A stretch of 64,000 bases of DNA. Origin: Hymenoscyphus infarciens. Taxonomy: Eukaryota > Ascomycota > Leotiomycetes > Helotiales > Helotiaceae. Of the stretch, positions 23,593 to 38,099 are shown in pieces. The position numbers and the translations under genes were made by a program. Position 1 is the stretch's first letter. Every line of letters begins with the position of its first letter. Location of the stretch: the NCBI GenBank assembly GCA_001414345.1, contig LLCB01000194.1, positions 49,075-113,074 of the forward strand, written 5' to 3'. Below the pieces are notes generated by a model. That model was not told where the DNA came from. It saw only the letters and a program-made list of their open reading frames with translations, and ran no database searches.

Positions 23593-25206
23593 AAAAGCTC
23601 TAAGAAACTAATATTAGTAAAAGAAAAGAAGTACTCTAGAGTAAAAGAGAGAGTAAATATAAGTAAAAGTATTACTTTTATAGCTGAATTCTTTAATACT
23701 ACTAATATACTATTAAGTAAGCTAGAGAAAGTATCTAAAAAGAAGATTAATAAAATACTTTATAAATTAGTACTTAAAAAAAGATAAAAAAGAATTATTT
23801 TACTACTTAAAATATACTTCTTAATATATAAATATTAAGAAGTTATAAGCTCTTAATAGAGTATCGCTCTATTATAGATAATTCTTAATTATATAAAAAG
23901 TAGCTTTATTTTATAGTTAAGAGAAATAAAGAGAATTATTCTATAAAATACTTTATTATTTTAGAACTTCTAGAATCTACTTCTTATAATTTAGAGAAGA
24001 TTTAATAGTATCTTAGTATTAGTTTAGTCTAGATAGACTACTACTTATAAAATACTTTACTTATAATAAATACTTTTAATATTAAAACTTTAGTTTAAAT
24101 ATATCTTAGTAACTAGAAGTTTAGTTAAATAAGCTTTTATAAAACTAATTTTATAGATTTTATAAACTCTCTATAATAAGACTATCTATTACTATATATA
24201 AATCGCTAAAAAAAAGCTAATTAGTACTTTTCTAGTAATATAAAAATTATATAATTCTATTTAATCTTTATAATATAATTAATTTTAAAAGTTAGATTAT
24301 TAAATAAAACACTCTTTTTAATAATATATATTTCTCTAACTTAAAAAGTATAATTTTAGTATATTAATTTATTATTTTCTATCTCTCTTTTATATATAAT
24401 TATTATATATTTTAATAGCTATTTACTCTCTTTTTCTTATTAATAAGTCTTCTAATATAAGAATTAATATAATACTTTATTCTATTAATATAATTATTAT
24501 GTCTAGTTTAATATAATTAGCTTTTATAATAGAGCTTAAGATATTATATAAAATATATAAAGCTAGTATAATCTATATCTAAGCTTTTATCTTAAAAATA
24601 TATAGTATTCGAAGTATCTTAAATCTTACTTTTAATACTTTAAGTAGATACTTAATTATAAGTTAAATAGCTTCTTTTTATTCTCTAGTATTTTTCTATT
24701 CTCTATTACTTACTTCTACTTATTTAAAGAGTATTATCTACTACGATATAGTACTAAATACTCTAAAGAGCTAGAAAAGCTATAGTTATCTAATATATAT
24801 TTACTTTTAAGTATTTAGATACTTTTAAAGTATATAGCTTTTATTTATAAAATAGAATCTACTATACTTCTCTTCTACTTAGAAAGTATATAAAAGAACT
24901 ATATATTAAAAATATATATAATAAGTATATTCTAACTAAGATTATAATACTAATTCTTAAAAAGTAATCGCTTTTTATATATAGAGAATATAAGTATTAT
25001 CTAAGACTTCTAGATAATTCTTAAATTTTAAGAAATACTTAGTATTATACGCGATTTTAAAGAGTATTATTAAATAATCTAAATAGATAATAGTAGAATT
25101 ATAAAAGTTATCTAAGAGAAGTAATATTATTACTTTATAATAAGTTTATTAAAATATTTTTCTACTTCTATATTTTAAAGTAATACTTTTTTCGAATTAA
25201 GTATAT

Positions 25207-25230
25207 AATTAATTAATTAATTAATTAATT
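25207..25230. repeat. (AATT)n tetranucleotide run
   Basis: About six AATT units inside the RIP'd block. Confidence 0.85.
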
Positions 25231-26340
25231 TCTTATCTTTAGAATCGCTCTACTTTCATATATATAGAGAGATTACTTACTATAGTTTATAAATAATATA
25301 CTAAGTTACTCTCTTATATTTATAACTCTTATAAATATAAAGAAAGTCTTTTATAAAAGTAAAGCTTCTACTACTACTTTAAAAGTATTCTAAGTAGTAT
25401 AGAGACTAACTTTTATATATTTTAGATACTTTTAAATTAATTTATCTATCTACTTATTATCTTATAACTTTAAGATATATTAAGTTATTTTACTAAAGTT
25501 GTTTTAGTAGTAATTTATATAAGAAAAGACTCTAATTACTACTATAATAGCTTTTATTTAGAGGTTATATAAACGTATCTAACGTTAGTAAAGTAGCGTA
25601 TATATAATAGTAGAGTACTAGTACTAGTAGTAGAAGAATAAGATATATACTTAAACCTATTCTAAATATTCTATTTTTATTAATAATAGAATAATAACTT
25701 TCTTTAGTAGAGAGAATCTTTTATATAAGAATTAGATTATTTAGCTAAATAATCTAGTTTAAAAAAATATAAGCTAGAGAGTTTAATATATACTAGTATT
25801 AAATATATAGAATTATCTATTATTATAAGGTCTATTTAGTATTATATATACTAAACTATCTAAAAAATCTACTAGCTAAATAGACTCTTAGAGAGTGTTA
25901 TAATATTTATTAGATTATCGCGATATTTATTATATAATAAATAATATTAGAAAAAGTATTAATAATTAAAAAATATTAGATTCTTAGTACTAGCGTCTTA
26001 TAGTATTAAGTAGATATTTTGTATCTTATATCTTCTTTTTAAAAATCTACTTTATTATATTAAAAAGTTATTATATAAATATTAATTTAGTATAAAGGAA
26101 CTATAATAAAATAAGTAATCTCTTAAGAGTTATAAATAAATATAATTTACTATAAAAATTATATAACTTTATCTATATTTTTAGAAAAAGTAAGACTAAG
26201 TATTCTATTAGCTCTTAGGCTAGAAGAACTATTCTCCTTTAGATTAACTATTTTCTACTAATAATTAATATATTATTAGTTATTCTTAGAAATCCGGTTT
26301 TAATCAGATTACTTAATCTAATATAATAAATATTATAGAC

Positions 26341-26985
26341 CTCTCTGATATACTACTAGTAATATCGCCGCTCAAGTCTGAGTTTGGTATGCGCTTTGAA
26401 AAATTAGTTGAGCACATATCTCTCCTAGATCCTTGCCATCTCACGATTTTATTATACATGTTCTAGATCTTCGGCGATCCTTCCTAGAAGTGTAGGAGTT
26501 GATACGCGCAATTATATCCACGGGCCGTATTCCTTTACCCACCCGCTCAATGTGTAATGAGAGCCGCGGAAATACTTCTAAACCACCTGCTGCTGTTCTC
26601 AATTGAGATGACTCTCCTAGAAAGTTGGAACAATTTAAAATATTGCTCTAGATATTTACAGACAATCATCTCAATTGTCCCAAATATTTAGGTTAAGATT
26701 CTAAATTATACCACAAGGTTAGAACAATGATAGGCATTCACTGCTGCATTTTGTATCTATCGCAAACCCATCGTGGATATGCTCCTTCGTTTCCTGTCTC
26801 AAGGGTTAATACATAAAGACAAATTTTGAACGAGAAATTCAGCTCTTTTCGAGAGCCAATAAATTACACCACTCCATATAAAGTCAAGTATCGAAGTTAT
26901 CAAGACTATAAACTATATACAACACATTCCCAAACGTCGCACAATCCTCTGCAATCATCTCCCCGTCCCTTCAGATTCCTTAAAT
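26341..26985. other. Transition from block A to gene island, no gene
   Basis: Composition returns to normal at about 26350. A segment at 26600-26720 matches two other places in the window (see the short dispersed repeat). The rest is the 3' side of the AA9 gene. Confidence 0.6.
26625..26720. repeat. Short dispersed repeat, copy 1
   Basis: The core TCTAGATATTTACAGACAAT followed by CATCTCAATTGTCCCAAATA and TTTAGGTTAA has the same spacing of sub-motifs as segments at about 48935-48990 and 60585-60635. Only three diverged copies were aligned by eye. Confidence 0.4.
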
Positions 26986-27850
26986 TTAGGCTCCCCACAC
27001 GGCCGGACCCGGAGAAGTGTACGTTGTTGCTTTCGAAGAATAGATGTCAATCTAAAATATCGCACGTCAGCCAATACACTCCAAGAGAACAGAGGATTAC
27101 ACAACCACACGAGAAGTAGACAAGAGAAGAGAAGAACATACCATGATTCCTGGATCGCTCTGAGGAGCATAGCCTGGAATAGTAGCCAAAAAGTCACCAG
27201 ATGGTGACTCTGTTCCGCTCCCAGTGACGACGATCTGGGCGCACTCCGCGTAGAACTGAGGAGTATTACTCTGATGCAAAGCAAGCAACTCATGTCGAAC
27301 CAAATAATTCCCCGGCGTCAACTTCGCAGGAATCGTACTAGTCCACGCCAAATCCTTATACACTATCGCCGTGCCCCAACTCGTTCCTGTCAATGGAGGT
27401 GCTGTCATGCCCATCTGATCGATCTTGAACCAACCCTTTCCGGAACCTGAACAGGAGGCGAAATCCCCGGCGCATTTAAAGAGCCAGACCATTACGGGAC
27501 CTTGTTGGTGTGTCCATTGGGCCCATTTTGCGGTTATTTTTCCGCCGGCCGGGATTGTAGCGGTGAGTTTGGCGGAGGTGCCGCCGTTGCACATTACTTT
27601 TTTGTCGGTTACTGTCAATGTTGGGTTGTAGTCTGGCCATTGGCGTTGGATGGAGTCGGGAGAGGAGGAGGGAGAGAAGCCGGTGTATCTATTTCGGATT
27701 TTATGAGACGACTGATTGGAAGAGAAGAGGGAAGAAGTGAACTCACCCAGGATAAGTCTTCCCGTCAATCACATAACTAGTAACAGCACCGTGAGCCGAA
27801 GCCTGTGCAACAAGCAAAGCCGCAGCCGAGAGGACAGAAGTAAGATGCAT
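26986..27850 (-). CDS. AA9 (former GH61) lytic polysaccharide monooxygenase
   Basis: Secreted copper enzyme that oxidatively cleaves cellulose or related glucans. 238 residues in three exons: 27747-27850, 27142-27688, 26986-27051 (introns 27689-27746 and 27052-27141, both GT...AG with a CTGAC branch in the second). The signal peptide MHLTSVLSAAALLVAQASA is followed directly by HGAV, so the mature N-terminal histidine needed for the copper brace is present. The second copper histidine is in WTHQQGPVMVWL, and the axial tyrosine region is QFYAECAQI. Disulfide cysteines are in VMCNGG and YAECAQ. The last short exon completes the family ending GIMIDIYSSKATTYTSPGPAVW. There is no cellulose-binding module. 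The start was chosen because it places the signal cleavage just before His1; the gene lies about 650 bases from a RIP'd block yet appears intact. Confidence 0.93.
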
Positions 27851-28881
27851 GGCGATGATATATTCCGGAAAGAAGTTATAAAAGGAGACGAGATAAAGAT
27901 CAACAGATGGGGAAAAGAGTACAACCAAAAAACGCCTCTTTCGTACAACTTTATACCCCAGATTCTTCCCCAGGTTTCTTGCCCCACAATTCTGTCATTC
28001 GACATCTTGTAGCCATATATTAACTTTCCCCCCTCGTGATGGAGTTGGAACCACATAGATTGCGAGGATAAATGAAAGAACCAAGGAAGTCCATGTATTG
28101 CCGGATTGCGGTCCGTCATTGTATATTGCCAAAAGCGAATGGAGCAACCAATCATAAGCGAGAAACATGGGAGTTCACAAAACTTGCTATTTTCAAAAGC
28201 CAGAAATATCCAGATAGATTGTTGGATGATTGTTTTTGGAATGATGTATCTTTTTTTGCCACGATTGGAGGTTTCCGTATGCTTGAATAGGAAAAGGGTG
28301 GTGGTTCCGTGCTGCAGATGGTACAGAGAAGGGTTGTCTGAAACCTTTTCGTATTTAGTGCCGTTTGTATCGTTGATTTGAGACTTTAACCGGGCAAATT
28401 TACACTGCATAGAATCCGCGGTAAAAGTAAACTTTCCTAACGGGAAACAAGGAGATGTAACCAAAACACGTAACTAAAAAGAAGAGCCATCGTAACGTAA
28501 GATTCTCTCGCTTCTTTGGGTGAAAGTATGAGAGTTGTAAACCGGCGCAAGGAATATTTTTGGAAATATTTTTGGATAAGCGAGAAAGAGGATTTTATTA
28601 GAGTAAATATCGATCCCCATTTCAAGAAATTTTAAAGATCATTTGAAAACTAGAACTTGGTTAAGTCTAGACACCAACCGCGTAGTGGAGTTTCGAGAAT
28701 AATGCTAACTAGCTTTCCCTTTACATAGAAATCTGCATTTTCAACATTGGACTGTTTATGATGTCTTGAGTCTCGTCCGGATTTTTTGCCCATTCTCAAC
28801 ATAGTTTGTACCACTTGGTGCGGACTATAGTACACTGCCGCATCAAACGCCGATATGCTACTGTCGATCGAGTTGAAATTA
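27851..28881. other. AA9 gene upstream region, no gene recognised
   Basis: A CCTTTTATAA motif lies at 27876-27885 on the minus strand, too close to the ATG to be a certain TATA box. The remaining open frames (28072-28381 plus, 28437-28835 minus) lack support. Confidence 0.5.
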
Positions 28882-29826
28882 GGGTCTAACCCGGATTTTT
28901 CTCAATATTTCAGTAATCAGATCATGACCCCGCACCCCAGCCTCAAGAAGTGCGTCGTATCTCGGACTAGCTCCATTATCTATTAAAAATTGTAGCATAT
29001 GAGGGTGATTGTTGACATCAGCAATGGTCAGAGGCGTACTGTAGTCTAACAACCCACCAGCTAGTGAGCGAGCTTGGTGATTTATATCCCCCCCTTTCCG
29101 GGAGGAGAATTGCGGCAACGTCTTCATGTCCATTATTTGCAGCCCACTAGAGGGAGTTCTTGTAATCCTCGTGATCTGGGGTGAAACCACCAGTAAGACG
29201 AAGTTCAACGACCTGACTGTGGCCTCCTAAAGCAGCACAGCCGAGAGTTGACGTGGGCCAATAAGGGATAGTTGCATCTGCCTCAAACTTTCCAGTGTCC
29301 AGCAGCCTTAGTAACAACTCGCTATTGCCAGTTTCGGTAAAATCTCCCAGTTTCAATTGTACTTAGAAGTTCCAAAACCAAGTCGGTATGACGCCCGCAC
29401 ACTGCCGTTGGAATAACCGTGGAATAATCCTGAATATCTACAAACAAAGGTCCCTGTTTGAAATTGTTCGTACCCAAAAGATCTTTCAAGATATTTAAAC
29501 TGCCGACGGAGCATGCTGCAATATAAAGCTCTTTAAGGAAAATTTTATCCAGGCATGAAGAGACAGCATCTTCCCAAAGATACATAAATGTGCCGTATCT
29601 TCCATTGAATGTTGCAGTTGCCAAGGGAGACTCAAAAGGTTCATTTGTAGGATGAAACTTCTCCGTCGTGGTAAAATCCTTCAGGGCAAAAATATCTCCC
29701 AAACCAGCGGCCGCAACAGCTGCACATTCTCTGATGCATATATTGCCGGTGTTTTCTGATGAGATAGTCCATGCATCATCGTATAAAGCTGCCTCTTGAA
29801 TATGACGATATTTGCCTCTTGCCATT
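28882..29826 (-). pseudogene. Broken ankyrin-repeat gene
   Basis: Three minus-strand frames give one continuous ankyrin-like protein: MARGKYRHIQEAAL... (from 29826), then ETGNSELLLRLLDTG...LGGHSQVVEL, then TPLTIADVNNHPHMLQFLIDNGASPR to a stop at about 28879. The breaks are a frame shift near 29340, an in-frame TAG at about 29152 (before WAANNGHEDVAAILL), and another shift in a run of eight G residues near 29090. No introns at these points would restore the frame. The upstream end lies close to AT-rich block B, and the full gene may have been longer. Ankyrin proteins of this type are often parts of large fungal NACHT/ankyrin families, but no partner domain is visible here. Confidence 0.75.
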
Positions 29827-32592
29827 GCCCCTATTAACACTTTGATGCGCGCTATTCGGTGTTCGCTGAGAATATGCGGTTCATCTTCGATTTGACCGGA
29901 ATGAGGCCATATAGATGCGAGTTAGATCAAATTCCACCGCGTTCCACATTCAGCGTAATATAAGTAGAAATTTCTCATCAAGGCTTTTGTTAGATATAGT
30001 CAGTTATGAGTTACGCTTCCCTTTTGATAATATTTTATAAACTGTACGTTTTATAGTACCGCGGCTACTAAAAGTTAGTATAAGAGAAATAAACAATAAG
30101 AACTTACTTACTATACTATTACTACCTTGTTTTTAAAGCTATTAATAGCTAAATATACCTCTTAGACATATACTCTTAAAAGCTGAAGATATACTTAAAA
30201 AGTCTAATAAGTTATTATATAAAAGGATTCTTAACTCTCTAAAGTACTTCTAAGATACCTCTTCTTCTATAGAACCTCTCTCTAAATTAATAATAAGAAA
30301 GCCTACTATAAGTGATATAAGAGTATCTATAAGTATAAGTAGTATATTATTAGATCTTCTAAGAAGTTATTTAATATTAAGAGCTATTAAAAGAGTACTT
30401 ATAATAAAAAAGATATTAAGATTTTAATCTTATACTCTAGTCTACTTTATTATATTAGATAAATTAAAGGTAGCTTCTATAGTAAGAGATACTTTCTAAG
30501 TAGTATTTATAAGAGTATTAGTAGCTCTTCTAAGTATAGAGAGTTATAGTAATAAAGATATTACTAAAGAGAATAAAGATAATAAAGATAATAATAAGAA
30601 CAAGAATAAGATAGAGGATATATAAGTAGTATATAATAATTTAATAGAAAGAATTAATTAGGAGAATATTATAGATAAGAAAAAGAAGAGAGAGAATAGA
30701 GAGTAAGTAGAGTAAAAGATTAAGATAGAAGTATATTAGACTAGGAGAGCTAAGGTTTATAAGTAGAGATTTCAAGAGTTCTAAGTAGTAGAGAAGGATT
30801 AAGAGGCTTAAGAGACTCTTATATATAGAGAGAGGAGATAATATTAAAAGAAGGTAATAAAGAGAAAGGATATTATAAGAGTAAGAGAGAAGAATAGCAC
30901 CTCTTTATTTTTAAATAGTATACTTATATATACTAATATAAAAGACTAATTAGCTTATACTTAAGTAGAAAAGAGAGCTAGATTAAAAGCTATCTATAAA
31001 CCTTCTTTTTCTTTAAATACTATCTAAAATACTATCTAGAAGAGCTTTTATAAGAATATCGTAAAACTAATAGTTCTACTATATATAATTATATCTATAG
31101 ATAGTAAGCTTAGTATAATAAATCTTAATAAATTACTTAATCTAGATAATAACCTTTATACTATAATTTATTAATATATTTAAGAATATATTATATAAGA
31201 TATTAGAATATATATTAAAGACTACTTTAAGAGTAAACGTTTAAGAAGAGATCCTTGTCTTTAAAGAGCTACTTAGAGTAGAAAGATATATTCTAAGATA
31301 GCTAATATTAGTAATTTAGCTAGCTAGGAGAATATAAAGAAGATACTTATCTTTTAGAAAGTTTAAGAGATAAAGATAATATAGATTAAGGTTATAGCTA
31401 ACTATAGTATAGACTATAATACTAATTACTCTTCTATAATACTAATAGTAAAAGATAAGATAGCTATTATTAAAAAGAATCTTAAATCTAAAAAGGTTAT
31501 ATTCTATAAAGAGAAGAGTATAGATAATATTTCTAAAAGTAATATATCTACTATACTAGATATAATAGCCTCTAGTAATAAGATAGCTATCTAAAAGTAT
31601 TTAAAGCTTAATTAAATAATAGAAGCTATAGAATTATATAAGAAGAAGCCTATTATAAAGTATAAAGCAAAGGTTTAATTAAAAAAGAACGTAAGAAAAG
31701 AAGCTAGGAAATAATATAATTAGAATACTACTACTAAGACCTATTATAAAGAGATACTTATTAAATATAGTTCTCTCTCTAGTAGAGCAAAGTTAATAGA
31801 GAAGATCTAGTATAATCTTTATTATAAGAGAGAGAGCTATACTAATTCTAATAGTATCTATTAAGTATATTATATTATAACTTAAAAGAATTTAATACTT
31901 TAATACTAAGTAATTATTAAATATAATTATATATTAGATCTTCTCTTACTAGTATTAAGAGCTAAGTATATAAGTATTATAGTAAAGAGAGAGACCTTAT
32001 GTCTTTACTATTTAGAAAGAAAGAGATACTTTTAAATTAAGTGTTTAATATAATTACTATTAGAAAAAGAAGTACTATATCTACTTCTATAGCTAATTAA
32101 TCGATTTATAGCTGAATTATCTTATTAGAAGACTAGCTAGAAGAGCTTAAATTAGAGATCGATTTACTACTAATAAAGTAGATTTATATAATTCTTATAG
32201 AACTAACTGAACTAAGTAGCTAGTTAGTTAGTTTTAAGTTTTTTTTCTTAGTTTTAAGAAAATTTAGAGAACTATTAGTTAGTTTAGTATTAGTAGATAG
32301 AATAACAACTACGTAGTTTTAAAACTATTTAGTATATAATAAATTTTAGTATTTTAGAATTAATTCTAATATCTTATCTAGAAATAGAGGTAGACTAAGT
32401 CTATTTAGACTTAAATTAGTATTTCTAAAAGCTTTAATTAGTACGTGCTTTATTATCTATTTCTTAAGAATACTAAACTATCTTATAAAATCTTCTAGTA
32501 TATCTAGTTTTATAATAATACTATAAATATACTACTAAAAGAAGCTAGAATACTCTTGAATAATACTTAAATATTCTCTCTATACTAGCTAT

Positions 32593-32877
32593 TATAATAG
32601 CGAGCTCTTTTAAATAGCCGATTCTACTTATTATATATATAAGGTTTTAGCTATTATTATTTTATATTATCTATTTTAGAAAGGTTTAGCACTTATATTA
32701 GCTTTTAGGCTTCGGGTTTTAGATATTTAGTACTATCTAACCTCTTATATATAGCTACCTACTTTCTAATAGTTAGAAAAGACCTAATTTAGTCTTTTCT
32801 TCTATATTAGTATCTAGTATTTACTCTCTTAAATACACTTCTATATAACTCTTTTAAGTTCGTTTTATATTATTATA
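32593..32877 (+). mobile_element. Solo LTR with target duplication GCTAT
   Basis: 285-bp relative of the 22410-22776 LTR in the same orientation, internally shortened. It is bounded by TATAATAG and TATTATA. The pentamer GCTAT is present at 32588-32592 and again at 32878-32882, which fixes both ends. Confidence 0.85.
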
Positions 32878-34014
32878 GCTATATCTACTAACTCTAAGCG
32901 CCTCTTTTCTAGCGCTAGAATTACTATATTAGTATTAAGGAATAGATTAGAAATAACTTTAATTAATACTCTTATATACTTACGATTATAGTTTAGAATA
33001 CTAGATTAAGAAAAAGTAGTTATAATAATAGATAAGGAGATTAAGACTCTATAAGAGAAGAATAATATATAAATAGCTAGAGAAGTAGATAAGTTAATTA
33101 TAAGTACTTTTAAAAACTATAATAATTATTTATCTATATAAATAGCCTATTTTAATAATAGTTTTCTAAAACTATAGTAGTTTACGTAGTTAGTTCTACT
33201 CTTTTATTATATAGTTCTACTAATATTTCTAAAACTATATATAGTTTATAAATCTAAAAACTACGCTAAAACCAGGATAGTTAAACTTTCTACTATACTA
33301 TTTACTACTATTTTAGTATAATACCTCTTTTACTACTACTCTTATCTACTATTCTTTAAGTATAATAGACTTTCTAAAATAGTAGTATAAGAACCTAGTT
33401 AATCTTTAGTAGAAGAATTACTCTTAGTATATTATATAAGATAATTACTATAGATTAAATCATTTAAAAGAGACTTTTAAGCTTTTATAAATATATAAAT
33501 TAATATTTAAGATATACTATACTCTTATAAAAGAGAAGAGATAAGAGATTAGTGTTTCTCTTAGAGTATAGAAGAGAGCAAAAGCTCTTATATCTAAATT
33601 TAAACTAGTAGATAAAAGAGGTAATATTCTATCTCTAATATAGACTAGAGAAAGAGTAAGAAGAGAGAGTATAAAGAGAGATAAGAGAGATAAGACAGAT
33701 AATAGAGATAATAAGAATAATAATTATAAGAATAAAGTGGAGACTTAAAATAATACTAAGACTATATAAGAAGAAAGAGAGAGAGATAAATTAGATAAAC
33801 TAGAATAAGAGAAAAATAATAATCTAAATTATTATTTATAACTATATAGAATAAATTAGCTTATTTAGTTAAAGTTATAAATTTCTATAATCTTTTAAAA
33901 ATATTAAGAGACTAGACTACTATACTAAGAATATAGTATTTAATATTAAGATTTTATAAAAGAGGTTTAGTATATCTAGATTAGATATAGTACTTATAAA
34001 GTCTTAAAGGAAAG

Positions 34015-34387
34015 TATAATAGTACGAAATATATACTACTACTAAAGAGGTATATAGAAGTACGTTTAAGACAGAATAATATACGTAAATACTAGGCTTT
34101 AGTATAGAAGAAAAGGGAAACTATTCCTTTTCTAAACTAAGTATAAACATCTATATATAAGAGGTTAGAAAGTACTAAGTTCTAATAATAATAATAACTA
34201 AGCTCTATCTAATATAGCTAATACTAAATAATAAGAGCTTTAAAGCTAATTATATAATATCTAAACCTTAATCTCTTTAGCACCTTTAATTATATAAGTA
34301 TTAAGTTAATTATAATCTTAGCTCTAAGGTATTAGAGGTATTAGTAGTTTTATAAATACTAGTAATTTAGAATAATATACTATTATA
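34015..34387 (-). repeat. LTR (3' in element sense) of the 7.8-kb retrotransposon
   Basis: 373 bp, plus-strand start TATAATAGTACGAAATA, end CTATTATA. Preceded by GAAAG. Confidence 0.85.
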
Positions 34388-37300
34388 TCCTCTCTTCTTA
34401 TTCTAAGTCTTTAGCTATTAATTAATATAGTATTAGGTTAACTAGAGTATTATTTATCTCTTTATTATAAAGAATATAACTTATCTATTATTATAGTACT
34501 TAGTATTTAAGGTAGAGTTAATAACTAGTAGTATTATTATTTAATAAATAATTACTCTTTATTTACTATTATATACTATAGAATAATAGATACAAATAGA
34601 AGAGAGGGTTTTTATTAGCTATTAAGTAGAAAGTAGTATACTATTATAGAGTTATTATATTCTTACTATTATTATAAATTATAATAGTAATTATTAAGTA
34701 ATAAATAATAATTATAAAGTAATAGCTATTATTATAAGTAGTATATTAGTAGACGACTTCTTCTTAATTCTAACTTCTCTTCTTTTTTTCTTTTTATCTA
34801 AATAATATAAATAGTAAGAATACCTTCTAATTAAGTATATTATTATATACTAACTTATCTCTAAAAAATATATATATATATTATAGATATATATAAAAGT
34901 AAGTCTTTCTTCTCTTAATTAGACCTAATTTAGAGCTAATATAATATCGTAAAATACCTCTTCTATATCCTTCTAGTATACTTCTAGCTACTTACTAAGT
35001 CTACTATATTTAGTACTTTTAGGTAAAATCTTAGAATAGAGATTATATATATACTTTTAAGAAGACTAAGTTAAAGAAGTATAAGTACTATATAAAGTAG
35101 AATACTATATATATTCTAGTAAGTTTAATTCTAAATTCATTCTAAATCTATTCTAACTTAAGATAGTTACTATAGTTTATAAAAAAGGAGTTTAGTAAGC
35201 TTAAGCTTAAAGAGAAGAAGAAGGAGATTAAAAAAGCTACTAAGGCATTAGATAAAGTATTAGTTATTACTAATATAAAAGTACTAAAAAATAATTTAAA
35301 AGTATAGTTCACTCTTTTAAAAGAGACTTAGATACTTTATACTAAGGTTACTATAAGTACCTCTAACTAATTAAAAAGGTTTTAGTTACTAATATTTAAT
35401 AGTTCTTATATAATACTATAGAGAGTAGGACCTCTATTTAAACCTAGGTTTAGGTTCTCTTTAAAGCCTAGTTAAAGAGTTTATAAGCGTTCTCTTCTAA
35501 GCCTATTATAAGAGGTTACTAAAGTAAGAAGCGCTCTTATAAGAAGAAGATAGAGAAAGAGCTAATTTAGACTTCTTATACTTAAAAGAGTAAGAAGGAG
35601 AATAATAAGTTAGAGAAAGGAGAGACTATAGCTTAAGAAGAGTTAGTAAGTCCTATTTTAGTAGTAACTTAATCTTAGTTCTTTACTTTATTAACTTTAA
35701 ATATTTTTATTAGTTAGTATTTTATCTTAGGTTTTTATTATAAGTTTTTTATTAAGAGTAACTAGAATTAGAAAGTATTAATAGAGTTTTATAAATTAAC
35801 TCTTTTATCTAATTCTTATCTAATTCTTATCTACTTCTTATATATTAATCTATTTAAATAGTAGTTAAAATAGTCTTAGCTCTTATAGATATTTAGTATA
35901 AAAGTCTCTTAAATAATATAGTAAACTCTAAAAATTATTTATAGAATACTAAGTAGGATTTAAATTATATCTAACCTATTTTACTTAGTATTATAGCTAT
36001 CTTTTAAAAAGCCTACTATTAAGTATTTCTTATATCTTTTATTCTTATATCTTTTATTCTTATATACTTTAAATAATATCTAGTAGAGCTCTAGAGCCTC
36101 TTATCTTAGTAAAGAAGTATTTAGATCTTTTGAAAGTATATTAGAAGTAAAAATATTATAAATTAATAAGCCTTTTAGAAGTTATAAAAGTATCTTCTAT
36201 AATCTAATATTTTAAAGAGTCTTATCTACTATTTAGTAAGCTTTTAGCTAAGATATTTTATCTTAAAATTCTTAGTAAATAAGTAGAGTTTATCTCTAAT
36301 ATCTTAGTTAATAGCTTTTTAGTACTAATTTATACTATCTTTTATTTCTTACTAGACCTTACTTATATTATCTTTAGCTATTCTCTATATAGAGTATATA
36401 TATTAAGCTACTTTTACTACCTTATTATTATTAAGTTATTTCTAGAGAATAAAAGTCTTAGTCTTATAAAGTTCTTAGATTAAGTCTAAACTTAAGCTAA
36501 TAAGAGATTATACTAATAGATTAGTATAAAAGTATTATTTATACTCTATTTATTAAAAGGATTAATTTACTTTAGTTATCTTAATAGTAGGTTATAAAAA
36601 GTCTTAGTCTTTAATTAATATATTAGTTTATTATTTCTATTAATCTATTTATCTATTTATAGTAGATAATACTAAGCTTAAGCTTAATACTAATTATTTA
36701 ATAAAATTTAGTCTAAAATACTAATATAAATTAAAGTTCTTAGTTAAATATAATTAATTTAGAATAGTAGTTAAAATAGTAAATCTATTAAATAAAGAGT
36801 TTAGCTAGTCTTTTAATATCTATAGTTAAGTAATAAGATATTAATACTAAATCCTTTCTAAGTTAGTTAATAAATACTAATATAGTATTAAATCTATATT
36901 TATTTTTTAAAAATAATTTAAAATCTATATATAAATATTATATAAAGTGGTTAAGTACTATTAAGAGGTAAAGAAAGCCTTATTACTTAGTTTATTAAGA
37001 ATAAGAGTATCTATAAACTTAATAATTTACTATATATCTTCTCTAGTCTAAACCTAATCTAGCTTAATAGTAGTATTATACTAATAACTAGTATATCTTT
37101 TTTATACTTATATAAGTACTAGATACTTAGTTATAGACTTCTTAGATTAGTTTTATATAGAGTTTAATATTCTTTTAAATATAAAGTTAATTCTTAAAAA
37201 AGAGTAAATTATCTAATAAAATAGAGTATTTATTTAGGAGTTTATAACGTTCTTTCTAAAAGAAGTATAAGTTATCTTCTTTTAACTTCTAAATTATATC

Positions 37301-38099
37301 TAAACTTATCTCTAAAATATTATCTAACTAAAGTATATTAAGAGATATAAACTATTCTTATAAAAAAGTCTAAGTAAGTTTAATATTAATTTAAGAGTTT
37401 AACTAATTAAGTTCTAAAAGAGTATATAAGTAGCTATCTAATTTAGCTTAATTATAGGTTCTTAGGTCTTATTTATATTAAGTTAATATATTTACTTTTT
37501 AATTACTCTTTTTAGATATAAAGTAGATTTAAAATTTAAAGTCTAATAAGAACTCTATTTATTAGATTTACTTAGCTATAAGTAGCTTAGTTATTATAAA
37601 GTATTTTAATAATCTATAGTTTAAATATACGTTAATATACTTCTAATATAATATAAGTTTAAAACACTATTTCTTAAAACCTTTTATAATAGTAAATAAC
37701 TCTTTATTATAGATCTTCTAGTTTAATTTATAGCTAACTAGAATATATAAGTAGAATCTAATAAGATACTAAAGACTATTATATTATTATAAGAATATAC
37801 TTATTATTACTTCTTTTAAGAAATCTATTTCTAGCTTTATATTATAATTAGAGTTAAAGTAATATAAGATTTAAAATATAAGTAGTCTAGTCTTTAATAC
37901 TTTAAAAACTTCTTTATAATTAAGTATTTATAGAAATAGCTCTAAAAAGTATATTATAGTTAAAAGTTTAGTAATTTTAGTATAACCTTTAATAAATTAT
38001 TTATAGAATCTTATAAAGCTTAAATAAGACTTTATCTCTATTATAGTAGTAGGTTAGACTTAGTTTTATAAAGGTTCTATCTTTTTAGAATTAACTTTA

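Larger units (their letters stand above)
15240..26340. repeat. AT-rich RIP-mutated transposon block A
   Basis: CA and TG dinucleotides are nearly absent for kilobases while TA, CT and GA abound, and no open frame above 60 codons survives except in a patch near 22.2-22.8 kb. This is the signature of RIP acting on repeated DNA. Recognisable pieces (LTRs, an inverted repeat) are listed separately. The stretches 15240-16002, 23593-25200 and 25231-26340 hold no element end that I could define. Confidence 0.88.
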
